Shown here: positions 1 through 5,487 of the stretch, one piece after another
Layout of the letters: each line of letters begins with the position of its first letter
Numbering within the stretch: position 1 is the first letter of the stretch
Source: DATDMG01 sp036518955
GTDB lineage: Bacteria; Actinomycetota; Actinomycetes; Actinomycetales; Kineosporiaceae
DNA length: 7,219 nucleotides
Direction of reading: 5' to 3'
Assembly: GCA_036518955.1 (NCBI GenBank)
Contig: DATDMG010000269.1
Span: forward strand, 1 to 7,219
Position numbers and translations under genes: made by a program
The notes under the pieces: model-generated
The model's input: only the letters and a program-made list of their open reading frames with translations
Databases searched by the model: none
Told to the model about the DNA's origin: nothing

Positions 1-1
1 C

Positions 2-448
2 GACGACGGCCCGCCACGCCGTGCGGTGCTGCCCGTCGTGATCGCGCTCACCGCGGAGACGGCCGGATCCATGATCGCGCAGTGGCGGCAGGACCCGTGG
101 CTGGCCGTTCCGGTAGCGCTGGGTCTGGCGATCGCCCGGACCGCGCGGCCCGAGCCGGGGCACTTGCTGTGGATGGCTGTCGACCTGCTGTCCACCGGCC
201 TGGACGACGATGACGTGTTCGCCGACCTGGTCGACGTCACCGGCATCACCGACCTGCTGGCCGCACCCGGCGCGGTGGCGATGGCGGTCGGCCTGGACCA
301 CCCGCACACCCGGGAGGTGCTGCGCCTGATGGTGGACCACCTGGACGACCGGGCGCTGGCCGGACAGCTGCGGCGGGCCCTAACCAAGGGCAAGGCCGCG
401 CGCATCTCGAAGACCCGCCCGCCGGCCACGCCGATGCCAGGTCTGTGA
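2..448 (+). CDS. Unrecognised protein, 3' part of a gene that begins outside the window
   Basis: The reading frame is open to the left edge of the window (frame beginning at base 2), and no ribosome-binding site precedes the first internal GTG at 26. I therefore read this as the C-terminal ~148 residues of a longer protein rather than a gene starting at 26. It is mostly alpha-helical in character, with hydrophobic helices around LAVPVALGLAIARTA and an acidic patch (GLDDDDVFADLVDV). The tail is basic (ALTKGKAARISKTR). There is no signal peptide or clear membrane span in the visible part. It ends in a GTGA overlap with the following DUF6398-type gene, so the two are almost certainly co-translated and probably work together. 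DUF6398 domains are, to my knowledge, often found with pRiA4b ORF-3-like proteins. This fragment could be the end of such a protein, but nothing in it proves that. Confidence 0.6.
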   Translation, partial: DDGPPRRAVLPVVIALTAETAGSMIAQWRQDPWLAVPVALGLAIARTARPEPGHLLWMAVDLLSTGLDDDDVFADLVDVTGITDLLAAPGAVAMAVGLDHPHTREVLRLMVDHLDDRALAGQLRRALTKGKAARISKTRPPATPMPGL

Positions 449-990
449 CAGTGACGATCCGGGGTGAGGACTATCGGGTGCCGGTAGCCGTGCGGCCGGT
501 GTTCGAACAGGTCGCGGGGATCGCCGATGCGTTCTGCCGCGAGCATCTGGACGGCGAGTACGCGCGGCTGAGCGTCGCGCTGACCGCGAAGCTGGCCCGC
601 AAGCGTCCCTCGCCGCTGCTGCGCGGGGACCGGCGGATCTGGGCGTCGGCGGTGGTCTACACGTTGGGCCGGGTGAACTTCCTGTCCGACCCCTCCCAGA
701 CCCCGCACCTGCCGACCGAGAGCCTGGCCCGGCTGCTGGGGGTCAAGCAGACGACGATGGCGAACAAGGGCCGGGTGGTGATGGACCTGCTGGGCCTGGA
801 CCACTTCGACACCGAGTTCTGCCTACCCTCACGCCTGGCGTCCCATCCCACCGCGTGGCTGGTCTCGATCGACGGGCTGCCGTACGACGCCCGCACCCTG
901 CCCACCGAGATCCAGGCCGAACTCGCCCGCCGGGGCCTGATCCCCGGCATCCTCGCCCCGCCCCGGCCGACCACACCCGATCCCACGTAG
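445..990 (+). CDS. DUF6398-type protein of unknown function
   Basis: A 181-residue soluble protein. The start is GTG at 445, overlapping the upstream stop (GTGA); a second GTG at 451 is possible. I recognise the DUF6398 pattern by its order of motifs: a cysteine in ADAFCREHLDGEY (about residues 28-39), ARKRPSPLLRG (51-61), a tryptophan-led helix WASAVVYTLG (66-75), NFLSD (78-82), then a helix-turn-helix-like stretch LARLLGVKQTTMANK (about 94-108) and LGLDHFDTEF. The C-terminal ~55 residues (after the CLPSRLASHP motif) are less typical and end in a Pro-rich tail. The function is not known. Members often sit beside or are fused to pRiA4b ORF-3-like (TnpR/IS1096 passenger) proteins, which hints at an accessory or mobile-DNA association. 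The helix-turn-helix reading is my inference, not a demonstrated DNA-binding role. Confidence 0.8.
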   Translation: MTVTIRGEDYRVPVAVRPVFEQVAGIADAFCREHLDGEYARLSVALTAKLARKRPSPLLRGDRRIWASAVVYTLGRVNFLSDPSQTPHLPTESLARLLGVKQTTMANKGRVVMDLLGLDHFDTEFCLPSRLASHPTAWLVSIDGLPYDARTLPTEIQAELARRGLIPGILAPPRPTTPDPT

Positions 991-1029
991 AGGGCCGATC
1001 GCACGTGGAGGCCATCAGCGGGGGGTCAG

Positions 1030-1420
1030 CAGGGGTCGGGTAGTGCCGATGCTCCGTCTGCGCCTGGACGATGACGGCGCTCACGTCGCTGATCCGGTCC
1101 GCTCTGGCGTACCCGCGCTCGGCGCTGGCGAAGTGGTCCAGCGCGACGCCACAGTACTGGCTCTTGCGGCTGGTGAGGATCCGGATGCCCTGCGCTCGCC
1201 AGATCCGGACCGCCTCCACCGTCGCCGCTCGTAGGGCAAGGCCCGGCCAGGGCCGGGCGACGCCGACGCCGGCACGGCAGCCTCGAACCAGGCCCCGACA
1301 GCCGCGACAAGCGCGGTCCTGCCAGGCCGGTCGAGCACCTCCGCGACGTCCTGGACCAACCGCCTCGCCAACCCAAGGTCAGGTAGGCGTCCAGGGTGTA
1401 TCCCGGGTTGGACGTGGGTA
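1030..1420 (-). pseudogene. Unidentified frameshifted gene remnant
   Basis: This lies in the ~500-base stretch (991-1491) without an intact gene. Protein-like segments occur on the minus strand in all three frames in succession. First comes PGYTLDAYLTLG (about 1375-1412), then LVQDVAEVLDRPGRTALVAA and AWFEAAV (about 1270-1365). Last comes EAVRIWRAQGIRIL with YCGVALDHFASAERGYARAD and DVSAVIVQAQTEHRHY (about 1040-1219). Each segment has a balanced amino-acid mix and G/C-rich third positions, unlike the Arg/Pro/Ser-rich shadows around it. The simplest reading is one ~130-residue coding region broken by two frameshifts and truncated at its end, converging on the DUF6398 gene. I do not recognise the family. 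It could also be chance coding-like sequence. Confidence 0.35.
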
Positions 1421-1443
1421 ACGGGGGGAAGGCCGCGGCACGC

Positions 1444-1457
1444 AGCGTCGCGACGCT
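1444..1457. promoter_or_regulatory. 14-bp perfect palindrome upstream of the SRPBCC/dehydrogenase operon
   Basis: The sequence agcgtcgcgacgct is its own reverse complement. It ends 34 bases before the ATG of the SRPBCC gene and 25 bases before its ribosome-binding site, where an operator would be expected. No regulator gene is adjacent, and GC-rich palindromes arise by chance in such DNA, so its role as a binding site is only a possibility. Confidence 0.3.
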
Positions 1458-1491
1458 CCCGTTCGCTCGCCCGTCGTCCCCTGGAGACGTC

Positions 1492-2034
1492 ATGGACCTC
1501 ACGGCCACGACCACGATTCGCAGACCGCGATCGGAGGTCTACGCGTTCTGGCACCGGTTCGAGAACCTGTCCACGTTCATGGCGCACCTGGATGACGTTC
1601 GCTCCACAGGGGGCGGGCGCACCCACTGGACCGCGACTGCTCCGTTCGGCAGGACCGTCGAGTGGGACGCCGACACCGACGAGGACGTGCCGGACGAGAA
1701 GATCGGCTGGCGCTCGGTCGGGGAGACCGACGTCCCCAACCAGGGGAAGGTCTTCTTCGTACCGGCCCCGGACGGCGTGAGTACCGAGGTGCACGTCGTC
1801 ATGGCCTACCACCTTCCCGGCGGTGAGCTGGGCAAGGCAGTCGCCAAGTACTTCGGCGAGGAACCGAACCAGCAACTGGACGACGACCTGCGCCGGCTCA
1901 AGCAGGTCCTGGAGACCGGTGAGGTGGTGCGCTCGGACGGCGCACCGTACGGCAAGAAGGCACGGGCGGAGTTCCCGCAGCGACCCGCGCAACCACTCAG
2001 CCCCGAGGAGCGCAAGGAGGTCGCCCCGTCATGA
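1492..2034 (+). CDS. SRPBCC (START-like / polyketide cyclase-dehydrase) family protein
   Basis: A 180-residue cytoplasmic protein with the helix-grip fold expected to enclose a hydrophobic ligand. I chose ATG at 1492 because GGAG (1483-1486) sits five bases upstream and because family similarity begins there; an in-frame GTG at 1396 would add an atypical tail. Visible hallmarks are an N-terminal strand TATTTIRRP, helix EVYAFWHRFENLSTFM (15-30), a strand HWTATAP (45-51), and EWDADTDEDVPDEKIGWRS (57-75). These are followed by a paired strand region (STEVHVVMAYHLPGG, 97-111) and the long closing helix FGEEPNQQLDDDLRRLKQVL (121-140). The last ~35 residues are charged and probably disordered. No catalytic residues can be assigned. 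It overlaps the downstream dehydrogenase by ATGA, so the two should be made together; SRPBCC genes commonly accompany this dehydrogenase type in actinomycetes. Ligand unknown. Confidence 0.85.
   Translation: MDLTATTTIRRPRSEVYAFWHRFENLSTFMAHLDDVRSTGGGRTHWTATAPFGRTVEWDADTDEDVPDEKIGWRSVGETDVPNQGKVFFVPAPDGVSTEVHVVMAYHLPGGELGKAVAKYFGEEPNQQLDDDLRRLKQVLETGEVVRSDGAPYGKKARAEFPQRPAQPLSPEERKEVAPS
2014..2020 (+). promoter_or_regulatory. Ribosome-binding site of the dehydrogenase, inside the SRPBCC gene
   Basis: AAGGAGG at 2014-2020 lies ten bases before the ATG at 2031. It is embedded in the codons of the C-terminal ERKEVAPS tail of the SRPBCC protein. It fixes the dehydrogenase start and shows that the downstream gene can recruit ribosomes itself as well as through the ATGA overlap. 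Confidence 0.7.
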
Positions 2035-3206
2035 AGGCCACATGCTGGGCAGGACGCAACGAGGTCGAGGTCCGCGACGTCCCGGACCCGGGAATCCTCA
2101 ACCGGCGCGACGCGATCATCAAGATCACCTCGACCGCGATCTGCGGGTCCGACCTGCACCTGCTCGACGGGTACGTCCCGACGATGCAGGACGGCGACGT
2201 CATGGGCCATGAGTTCATGGGCCAGGTGGTCGAGGTCGGGCCTGACGTCGACCCGGCGAAGCTGAGGATCGGCGACCGGGTCGTCGTCCCGTTCCCGATC
2301 GCCTGCGGCGCCTGCAGCGCCTGCACGGCGCAGCTCTACTCGTGCTGCGAGAACACCAACCCCAACGCGGGGATCGCCGAGAAGACGTTCGGCCACCCGG
2401 TCGCCGGCATCTTCGGCTATTCCCACCTCACCGGCGGCTTCGCCGGCGGCCAGGCCGAGTACGCCCGGGTGCCTTTCGCGGACGTGAACCCGCTCAGGAT
2501 CGAGTCCGACCTCAGCGACGAGCAGGTGCTGTTCCTGTCCGACATCCTGCCCACGGGCTACATGGGCGCGGACATGGCCGAGATCCAGCCCACGGACGTC
2601 GTCGCCGTCTGGGGTGCCGGCCCCGTGGGCCAGTTCGCGATGGACGGCGCAAGGGTTCTCGGTGCCGCCCAGATCATCGCCATCGACAAGGAGCCGTACC
2701 GGCTGCAGATGGCGACGGACCAGGGCTACACGACCATCAACTTCGACGAGGAGCCGGTCCTGGATCGACTCAAGGAGCTCACCGGCGGTCGCGGTCCGGA
2801 CAAGTGCATCGACGCGGTCGGCCTCGAGGCCACCCACGGCAGCGCGCTCATCCACGGCTATGACCGGATCAAGCAGGCCGTCCGGTCCGAGACCGACCGG
2901 CCCCACGCGCTACGAGAAGCCGTCATGGCCTGCCGTAGCGGCGGGATCGTCTCCGTGATCGGCGTCTACGGCGGCTTCATCGACAAGTTCCCCGCCGGAG
3001 CGTGGATGAACCGCGCGCTGACGCTCAAGACCGGCCAGTGCCACGTCCAGCGCTACATGAAGCCGCTCCTGCAACGGATCGAACGCGGCGAGATCGATCC
3101 CACCCGCGTGATCACACACCGGCTGCCGCTGCAGGAGGCGCCACGCGGATACGACGTCTTCAAGCACAAGCAGGAGAACTGCGAGAAGGTCGTCCTCAAG
3201 CCCTGA
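2031..3206 (+). CDS. Zinc-dependent alcohol dehydrogenase, formaldehyde-dehydrogenase-like
   Basis: A 391-residue medium-chain dehydrogenase/reductase, full length for the family, oxidising an alcohol or aldehyde with a nicotinamide cofactor in the cytoplasm. The catalytic zinc site is visible: Cys38 in ICGSDLH, His60-Glu61 in GHEFMG, and Asp171 in FLSDILPTGY, the FDH-type fourth position. The structural zinc cysteines are Cys92, Cys95, Cys98 and Cys106. The Rossmann loop is GAGPVG (195-200), with Asp219 at the end of the second strand (IIAIDK), which favours NAD over NADP. The motifs NTNPNAGIAEK and GYSHLTGGFAGGQAEY are typical of the subgroup often annotated as glutathione-independent formaldehyde dehydrogenase. 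The true substrate cannot be read from sequence, so formaldehyde is only one option. It is translationally coupled to the SRPBCC gene, and a hairpin 17 bases after the stop may end the operon. Confidence 0.92.
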   Translation: MKATCWAGRNEVEVRDVPDPGILNRRDAIIKITSTAICGSDLHLLDGYVPTMQDGDVMGHEFMGQVVEVGPDVDPAKLRIGDRVVVPFPIACGACSACTAQLYSCCENTNPNAGIAEKTFGHPVAGIFGYSHLTGGFAGGQAEYARVPFADVNPLRIESDLSDEQVLFLSDILPTGYMGADMAEIQPTDVVAVWGAGPVGQFAMDGARVLGAAQIIAIDKEPYRLQMATDQGYTTINFDEEPVLDRLKELTGGRGPDKCIDAVGLEATHGSALIHGYDRIKQAVRSETDRPHALREAVMACRSGGIVSVIGVYGGFIDKFPAGAWMNRALTLKTGQCHVQRYMKPLLQRIERGEIDPTRVITHRLPLQEAPRGYDVFKHKQENCEKVVLKP

Positions 3207-3514
3207 ACCGGAGCGGTCGAGACGGCGGGGAACCGATCCCGCCGCCGACGGTGGCCAGCGCGGCGCGAGCCCCCGCGCCGGACCCAGTCACCGACGGACG
3301 AGCCCTCCCCGACGTCCGTCCACGTCAACATCGCGACGACGAAGCTGACGACCCCGAACACGACGGCCGTGACCGTCACCTTGCCCTGGAAGCCCACCCC
3401 GCCAGGACCCAACAGCCCGGTAGCTCGCGCTGCACGCACTACCGGGCGCCGGGGTCCGGGCGACGCACTCGTCGGCGGCTGTGTGGTCGACGAGGCGGTC
3501 GTCAGCGACGGGCT
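3207..3514 (-). pseudogene. Degraded Ser/Thr/Pro linker and CBM2 module, formerly the C-terminus of the esterase
   Basis: This stretch holds no intact gene. On the minus strand, directly after the esterase stop (3513-3515) but in another frame, the DNA reads as a Ser/Thr/Pro linker: SPSLTTASSTTQPP then TSASPG (about 3455-3514). Back in the esterase frame it reads TPAPGSACSASYRAVGSWRGG (split TPAPGSA / CSASYRAVGSWRGG; cysteine codon at 3432-3434). That is the opening of a carbohydrate-binding module family 2. One extra base (near 3392) later, FQGKVTVTA continues the module. Beyond that are GSSAS in one frame and LTWTDVGEGSSV in another, matching the order of the CBM2 middle. At least four frame changes are needed, and the module is cut short by the dehydrogenase gene end at 3206. 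The esterase family often carries such a linker and CBM. I infer loss of the module by indels; sequencing error is an alternative. Confidence 0.65.
3223..3244 (+). terminator. Possible hairpin terminator after the dehydrogenase gene
   Basis: A seven-base perfect stem (cggcggg / cccgccg) with an eight-base loop starts 17 bases after the dehydrogenase stop codon. There is no T-run, as is usual in high-GC actinomycetes. The same bases also form the far end of the degraded CBM2 region on the other strand, so the hairpin may be fortuitous. Confidence 0.4.
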
Positions 3515-4436
3515 AGTTGAGCGAGGTGACGAACTTCCACACTTCCGCCTGGGTCCAGGACTTCGCGCCGGGCGCGTACGGGTCAGCAGATCCGTCCACC
3601 GCATTGGGGGCGTGCGGTCCGTCGAAGGCACCCCACACCACCGGATAGCCCGGCTTGCACCCCTTGTACCAGGTGACGACGTGGGTGAGGCTGCCCTCGG
3701 CCGGCTTCGGCGGGTCCTGCCGCGTGCAGCCATTGTTCTGGACGAACCGGTCGCGCATCGACCGCCCTCCCGGGATCGATAGCGTTCCGTCCCGCAGCCC
3801 GTGGATCCCGAAGTAGGCGATGGGCTGGGTACCGCCCTGGCATCCGCTGAGGACCCCACCGGAGTACACCACGACCCCGCGGAACGTGGTGGCCCGTGCA
3901 CAGGCGATGGCATAAGTCATCGCGCCACCGTAGCTGAAGCCCGAGGCGAACAACTGCGTGGTGTCGACGCACAGACCGGCCTCGACCTGCTTGACCATGT
4001 CGTCGACGAAGGTCAGGTCCTGACCTCCGAAGTTCCCCCAACCGTTGTTGAGGCCCTGGGGCGCGACGAAGATCGTGTTGCTCTTGCCGTACTTGTCAAC
4101 TCTGAGCCCGTAGTAGGACCAGTCGATACCGCTGGTACTGCCGTTGTCGACCTGTTCGGCAGTACCGCCGATCCAGTGAAACGAGAAGATCAAACGGTAT
4201 GCGTGGTTGCGGTCGTAGTTGGTCGGGAGCCGCAGAATGTAACTGCGGTTCTGCCCGCCGCTCTGAATCGTATGTCTACCGTCGGACAGTGCAGGCGCTT
4301 TGCCGCACCCGGCCGTCGACGGCAGGGCGCCCGTTCCGACGGCAGACGCCATCCCGCCGCTGAATATCAGGCCTCCGGTCACCAGAAAGGTGACCGCGGC
4401 GACCACGGCGGATACCAGCGCCGATCTGTGCTTCAC
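3513..4436 (-). CDS. Secreted feruloyl-esterase-like (type B, CE1) alpha/beta hydrolase
   Basis: A 307-residue exported esterase, predicted to release ferulate or similar acyl groups from plant polysaccharide; annotation pipelines may call it a PHB-depolymerase-family esterase. The start is GTG at 4436, with AAGGAG (4447-4452) ten bases upstream. The signal peptide has a basic start, a hydrophobic core (about residues 6-26) and likely cleavage after ASA (30-32). The catalytic triad can be placed: Ser168 in GFSYGG, Asp216 in HGLRDGT and His275 in DGPHAPN. His87-Trp88 lies in the oxyanion-hole region. Six cysteines (44, 156, 179, 199, 237, 260) would allow three disulfides. Motifs such as GQNRSYILRLP, YYGLR, FVAPQGLNNGW and LSGC match the FaeB-like group. 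The catalytic domain ends completely (EVWKFVTSLN), but its former linker and CBM2 are out of frame after the stop. Substrate specificity is inferred. Confidence 0.88.
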   Translation of the reverse strand: MKHRSALVSAVVAAVTFLVTGGLIFSGGMASAVGTGALPSTAGCGKAPALSDGRHTIQSGGQNRSYILRLPTNYDRNHAYRLIFSFHWIGGTAEQVDNGSTSGIDWSYYGLRVDKYGKSNTIFVAPQGLNNGWGNFGGQDLTFVDDMVKQVEAGLCVDTTQLFASGFSYGGAMTYAIACARATTFRGVVVYSGGVLSGCQGGTQPIAYFGIHGLRDGTLSIPGGRSMRDRFVQNNGCTRQDPPKPAEGSLTHVVTWYKGCKPGYPVVWGAFDGPHAPNAVDGSADPYAPGAKSWTQAEVWKFVTSLN

Positions 4437-4498
4437 GACCCTTCAACTCCTTCTATCATGGAACTCACGTCTCCCCGTGCGGTCAGGTCACGGCGGGA

Positions 4499-4650
4499 TC
4501 AGCTGCAGGCCGCACCGTTGAGGCTGGACGCGGTCGGCACCCGGTTCGAGCCGGTGATCGTCACGTTCGTGCCGAACCCGCCGCTCCACCGGTTGGTCAC
4601 GGAGTAGGTCACCTGGCAGAGGCCGCCGGTCGACGGGTCGAGGTGGGGAT
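4499..4650 (-). pseudogene. CBM2 fragment with its middle deleted
   Basis: On the minus strand the frame reads DPSTGGLCQVTYSVTNRWSG then GFGTNVTITGSN, the characteristic first third of a family 2 carbohydrate-binding module (first cysteine, NxW and TNVTIT). It jumps directly to VPTASSLNGAACS and a TGA stop (4499-4501), the characteristic last strand with the closing cysteine. About 50 residues of the module core, including the region that normally carries the later binding tryptophans, are missing in frame. No catalytic domain is attached. The reading frame runs without a stop from the C-terminal end of the IS630 transposase remnant upstream. It ends 62 bases before the esterase start codon. 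I read it as the tail of a separate, lost enzyme gene. Confidence 0.65.
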
Positions 4651-5041
4651 CTAGCCGGTGTCCCCCGCCTGAAATCCGCTGGAAATATCGTTTGCGGGAG
4701 TCCAGAATCTCTTCGGCTTCGGCGTGGACTCCAGCGTGGCCACCACCACGTCCTCAACCTGATCCAGAGTGATGGACGCCGGCCGGCCGGGGCGGTCCTC
4801 GTCGGCCAGTCCATCCAGCCGGCACTCAGAACCTCGAGCGCCACGTGCCGACGGTGACGGGATTGCAGCCCAACTGGGCAGCCACGGTCTTGTTGTCCAC
4901 CCTGTCAGCGCACGCCAGCACGACCTTCGGGCGCAAGGCCAGCGCCTGCGACGACTTCGCCCGCCGCGACCACGAAACCAGTTGCGCCCGTTCAGTATCC
5001 GTCAATGTCAGCTCGGCCTCCGGCCGCCCGGTCCTCGCATA
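4651..5041 (-). pseudogene. IS630-family transposase remnant lacking its catalytic core
   Basis: The minus strand encodes the N-terminal helix-turn-helix region of an IS630-type transposase: RTGRPEAELTLTDTERAQL, SQALALRPKVVLACAD, NKTVAAQLGCNPVTVGTWRS. The probable ATG (5038-5040) is one base out of frame, as if a G of ATGGCG had been lost. A TGA at 4826-4828 interrupts the helix-turn-helix, and the next frame resumes with RLDGLADEDRPGRPASITL and VEDVVVATLESTP. Immediately after, another frame gives AEEILDSRKRYFQRISGGGH, the usual C-terminal end of these transposases. The DDE catalytic region between them (roughly 200 residues in a full copy) is absent. The protein cannot be functional; the copy is a short deletion derivative. 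Confidence 0.8.
4668..4680 (+). repeat. Left inverted repeat of the IS630 remnant
   Basis: The bases cctgaaatccgct match the reverse complement of 5063-5075 exactly. This copy overlaps the codons of the transposase C-terminus (QRISG), as is common where a transposase gene runs into its terminal repeat. Confidence 0.7.
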
Positions 5042-5062
5042 CCTCAGAATACCTGATTATCT

Positions 5063-5075
5063 AGCGGATTTCAGG
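5063..5075 (-). repeat. Right inverted repeat of the IS630 remnant
   Basis: The bases agcggatttcagg are the exact complement of the left repeat. This copy lies upstream of the transposase start and includes the TGA stop codon (5071-5073) of the neighbouring secreted-protein gene. Confidence 0.7.
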
Positions 5076-5487
5076 AGCGGGCGAGTCCCCACCCCAGGTC
5101 GGGCTGCTTACGGTCGTAGTCGAAGCACGTGACGAAGTCCTTCTCGCTCTCCACTGGAACGTGGCAGTCGGTCTCATTTCTCTCGATTTCGCTGGTCCAG
5201 GTGAGGTGGACCTGGCCCTTCCACCGCACGTTGGGGTCGTAGGGGACGCAACCGCGCGAGTCGCGGTTCGCCATCATATTGACCGTCAGGGCTATATCTA
5301 CGCCGTCCGGGTTCTTTCCGCTCGCCTTGACCCACCGCGCGTCCGCGTTGGTGCAGAACTCGATGGACTGCCCGTTGGTCGCGGCCACGGCGTTCTGCTG
5401 GACGGCCAGTCCGGTGGCGGCGATCGCTCCGGCGGCGGCGAGGGCCGCGATGACTGATTTCCCGGCGGGGAGGCTCTTCAGAGACAT
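5071..5487 (-). CDS. Small secreted protein with four cysteines, function unknown
   Basis: A 138-residue protein. I chose ATG at 5487 because a classical signal peptide starts there: basic N-region MSLKSLPAGK, hydrophobic core about residues 11-30, and likely cleavage after AVAA (33-36). A purine-rich aggaagg on the minus strand ends about 13-14 bases upstream, a longer spacing than usual. The mature part (~100 residues) has cysteines at 45, 80, 108 and 121, enough for two disulfides, and beta-rich stretches (VDIALTVNMM, QVHLTWTSEIE). I do not recognise the family. Its stop codon falls inside the right inverted repeat of the IS630 remnant, so the native C-terminus may have been replaced or shortened. 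It may share a transcript with the short gene upstream, which overlaps its start by ten bases. Confidence 0.7.
   Translation of the reverse strand: MSLKSLPAGKSVIAALAAAGAIAATGLAVQQNAVAATNGQSIEFCTNADARWVKASGKNPDGVDIALTVNMMANRDSRGCVPYDPNVRWKGQVHLTWTSEIERNETDCHVPVESEKDFVTCFDYDRKQPDLGWGLARS

Larger units (their letters stand above)
4651..5076. mobile_element. Internally deleted IS630-family element
   Basis: The transposase remnant is enclosed by a 13-base perfect inverted repeat, cctgaaatccgct at 4668-4680 and its complement at 5063-5075, which I take as the surviving core of the terminal repeats. Outside it, the match continues only weakly. A TA dinucleotide at 4652-4653 just beyond the left repeat would fit the TA target used by IS630 elements, but a matching TA on the right is not evident, so the outer boundaries are uncertain. 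With about 0.4 kb instead of the usual ~1.1 kb, it resembles a MITE-like derivative that could move only with a transposase supplied elsewhere. Confidence 0.65.

Noticed and set aside
26..448. GTG at 26 as the true start of the first gene
   Set aside because: The frame is open to the window edge and no ribosome-binding site precedes this GTG, so the gene probably starts upstream.
1241..1258. GC-rich hairpin gcccggcc / ggccgggc
   Set aside because: It has only a two-base loop and sits in the middle of the putative minus-strand remnant rather than at a gene end. Such hairpins are common by chance at this GC content.
1081..1992. A 303-codon minus-strand open frame spanning the SRPBCC gene
   Set aside because: Most of it is antisense to the SRPBCC gene. 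Only its last third overlaps the separately reported minus-strand remnant; the full-length frame is not a gene.
1806..2906. A 366-codon open frame on the minus strand opposite the dehydrogenase
   Set aside because: It is a shadow: the plus strand carries an unmistakable dehydrogenase with all zinc and cofactor motifs. The antisense product is Asp/Val/Arg-rich with no recognisable domain, as expected from reading GC-rich codons backwards.
3230..3400. Possible small membrane protein on the minus strand (TVTAVVFGVVSFVVAMLTW)
   Set aside because: The hydrophobic run first looked like a transmembrane helix. The flanking linker and CBM2 pieces show it is better explained as CBM2 sequence read partly in the wrong frame.
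3415..3447. Nine-base inverted repeat (gcccggtag / ctaccgggc) with a 15-base loop, a possible terminator between the convergent genes
   Set aside because: It falls inside the CBM2 remnant coding sequence, has a long loop and no T-run, and is likely incidental.
3801..4607. A 268-codon plus-strand open frame opposite the esterase
   Set aside because: It is antisense to the esterase, which has a signal peptide, catalytic triad and six cysteines. The antisense product shows no domain.
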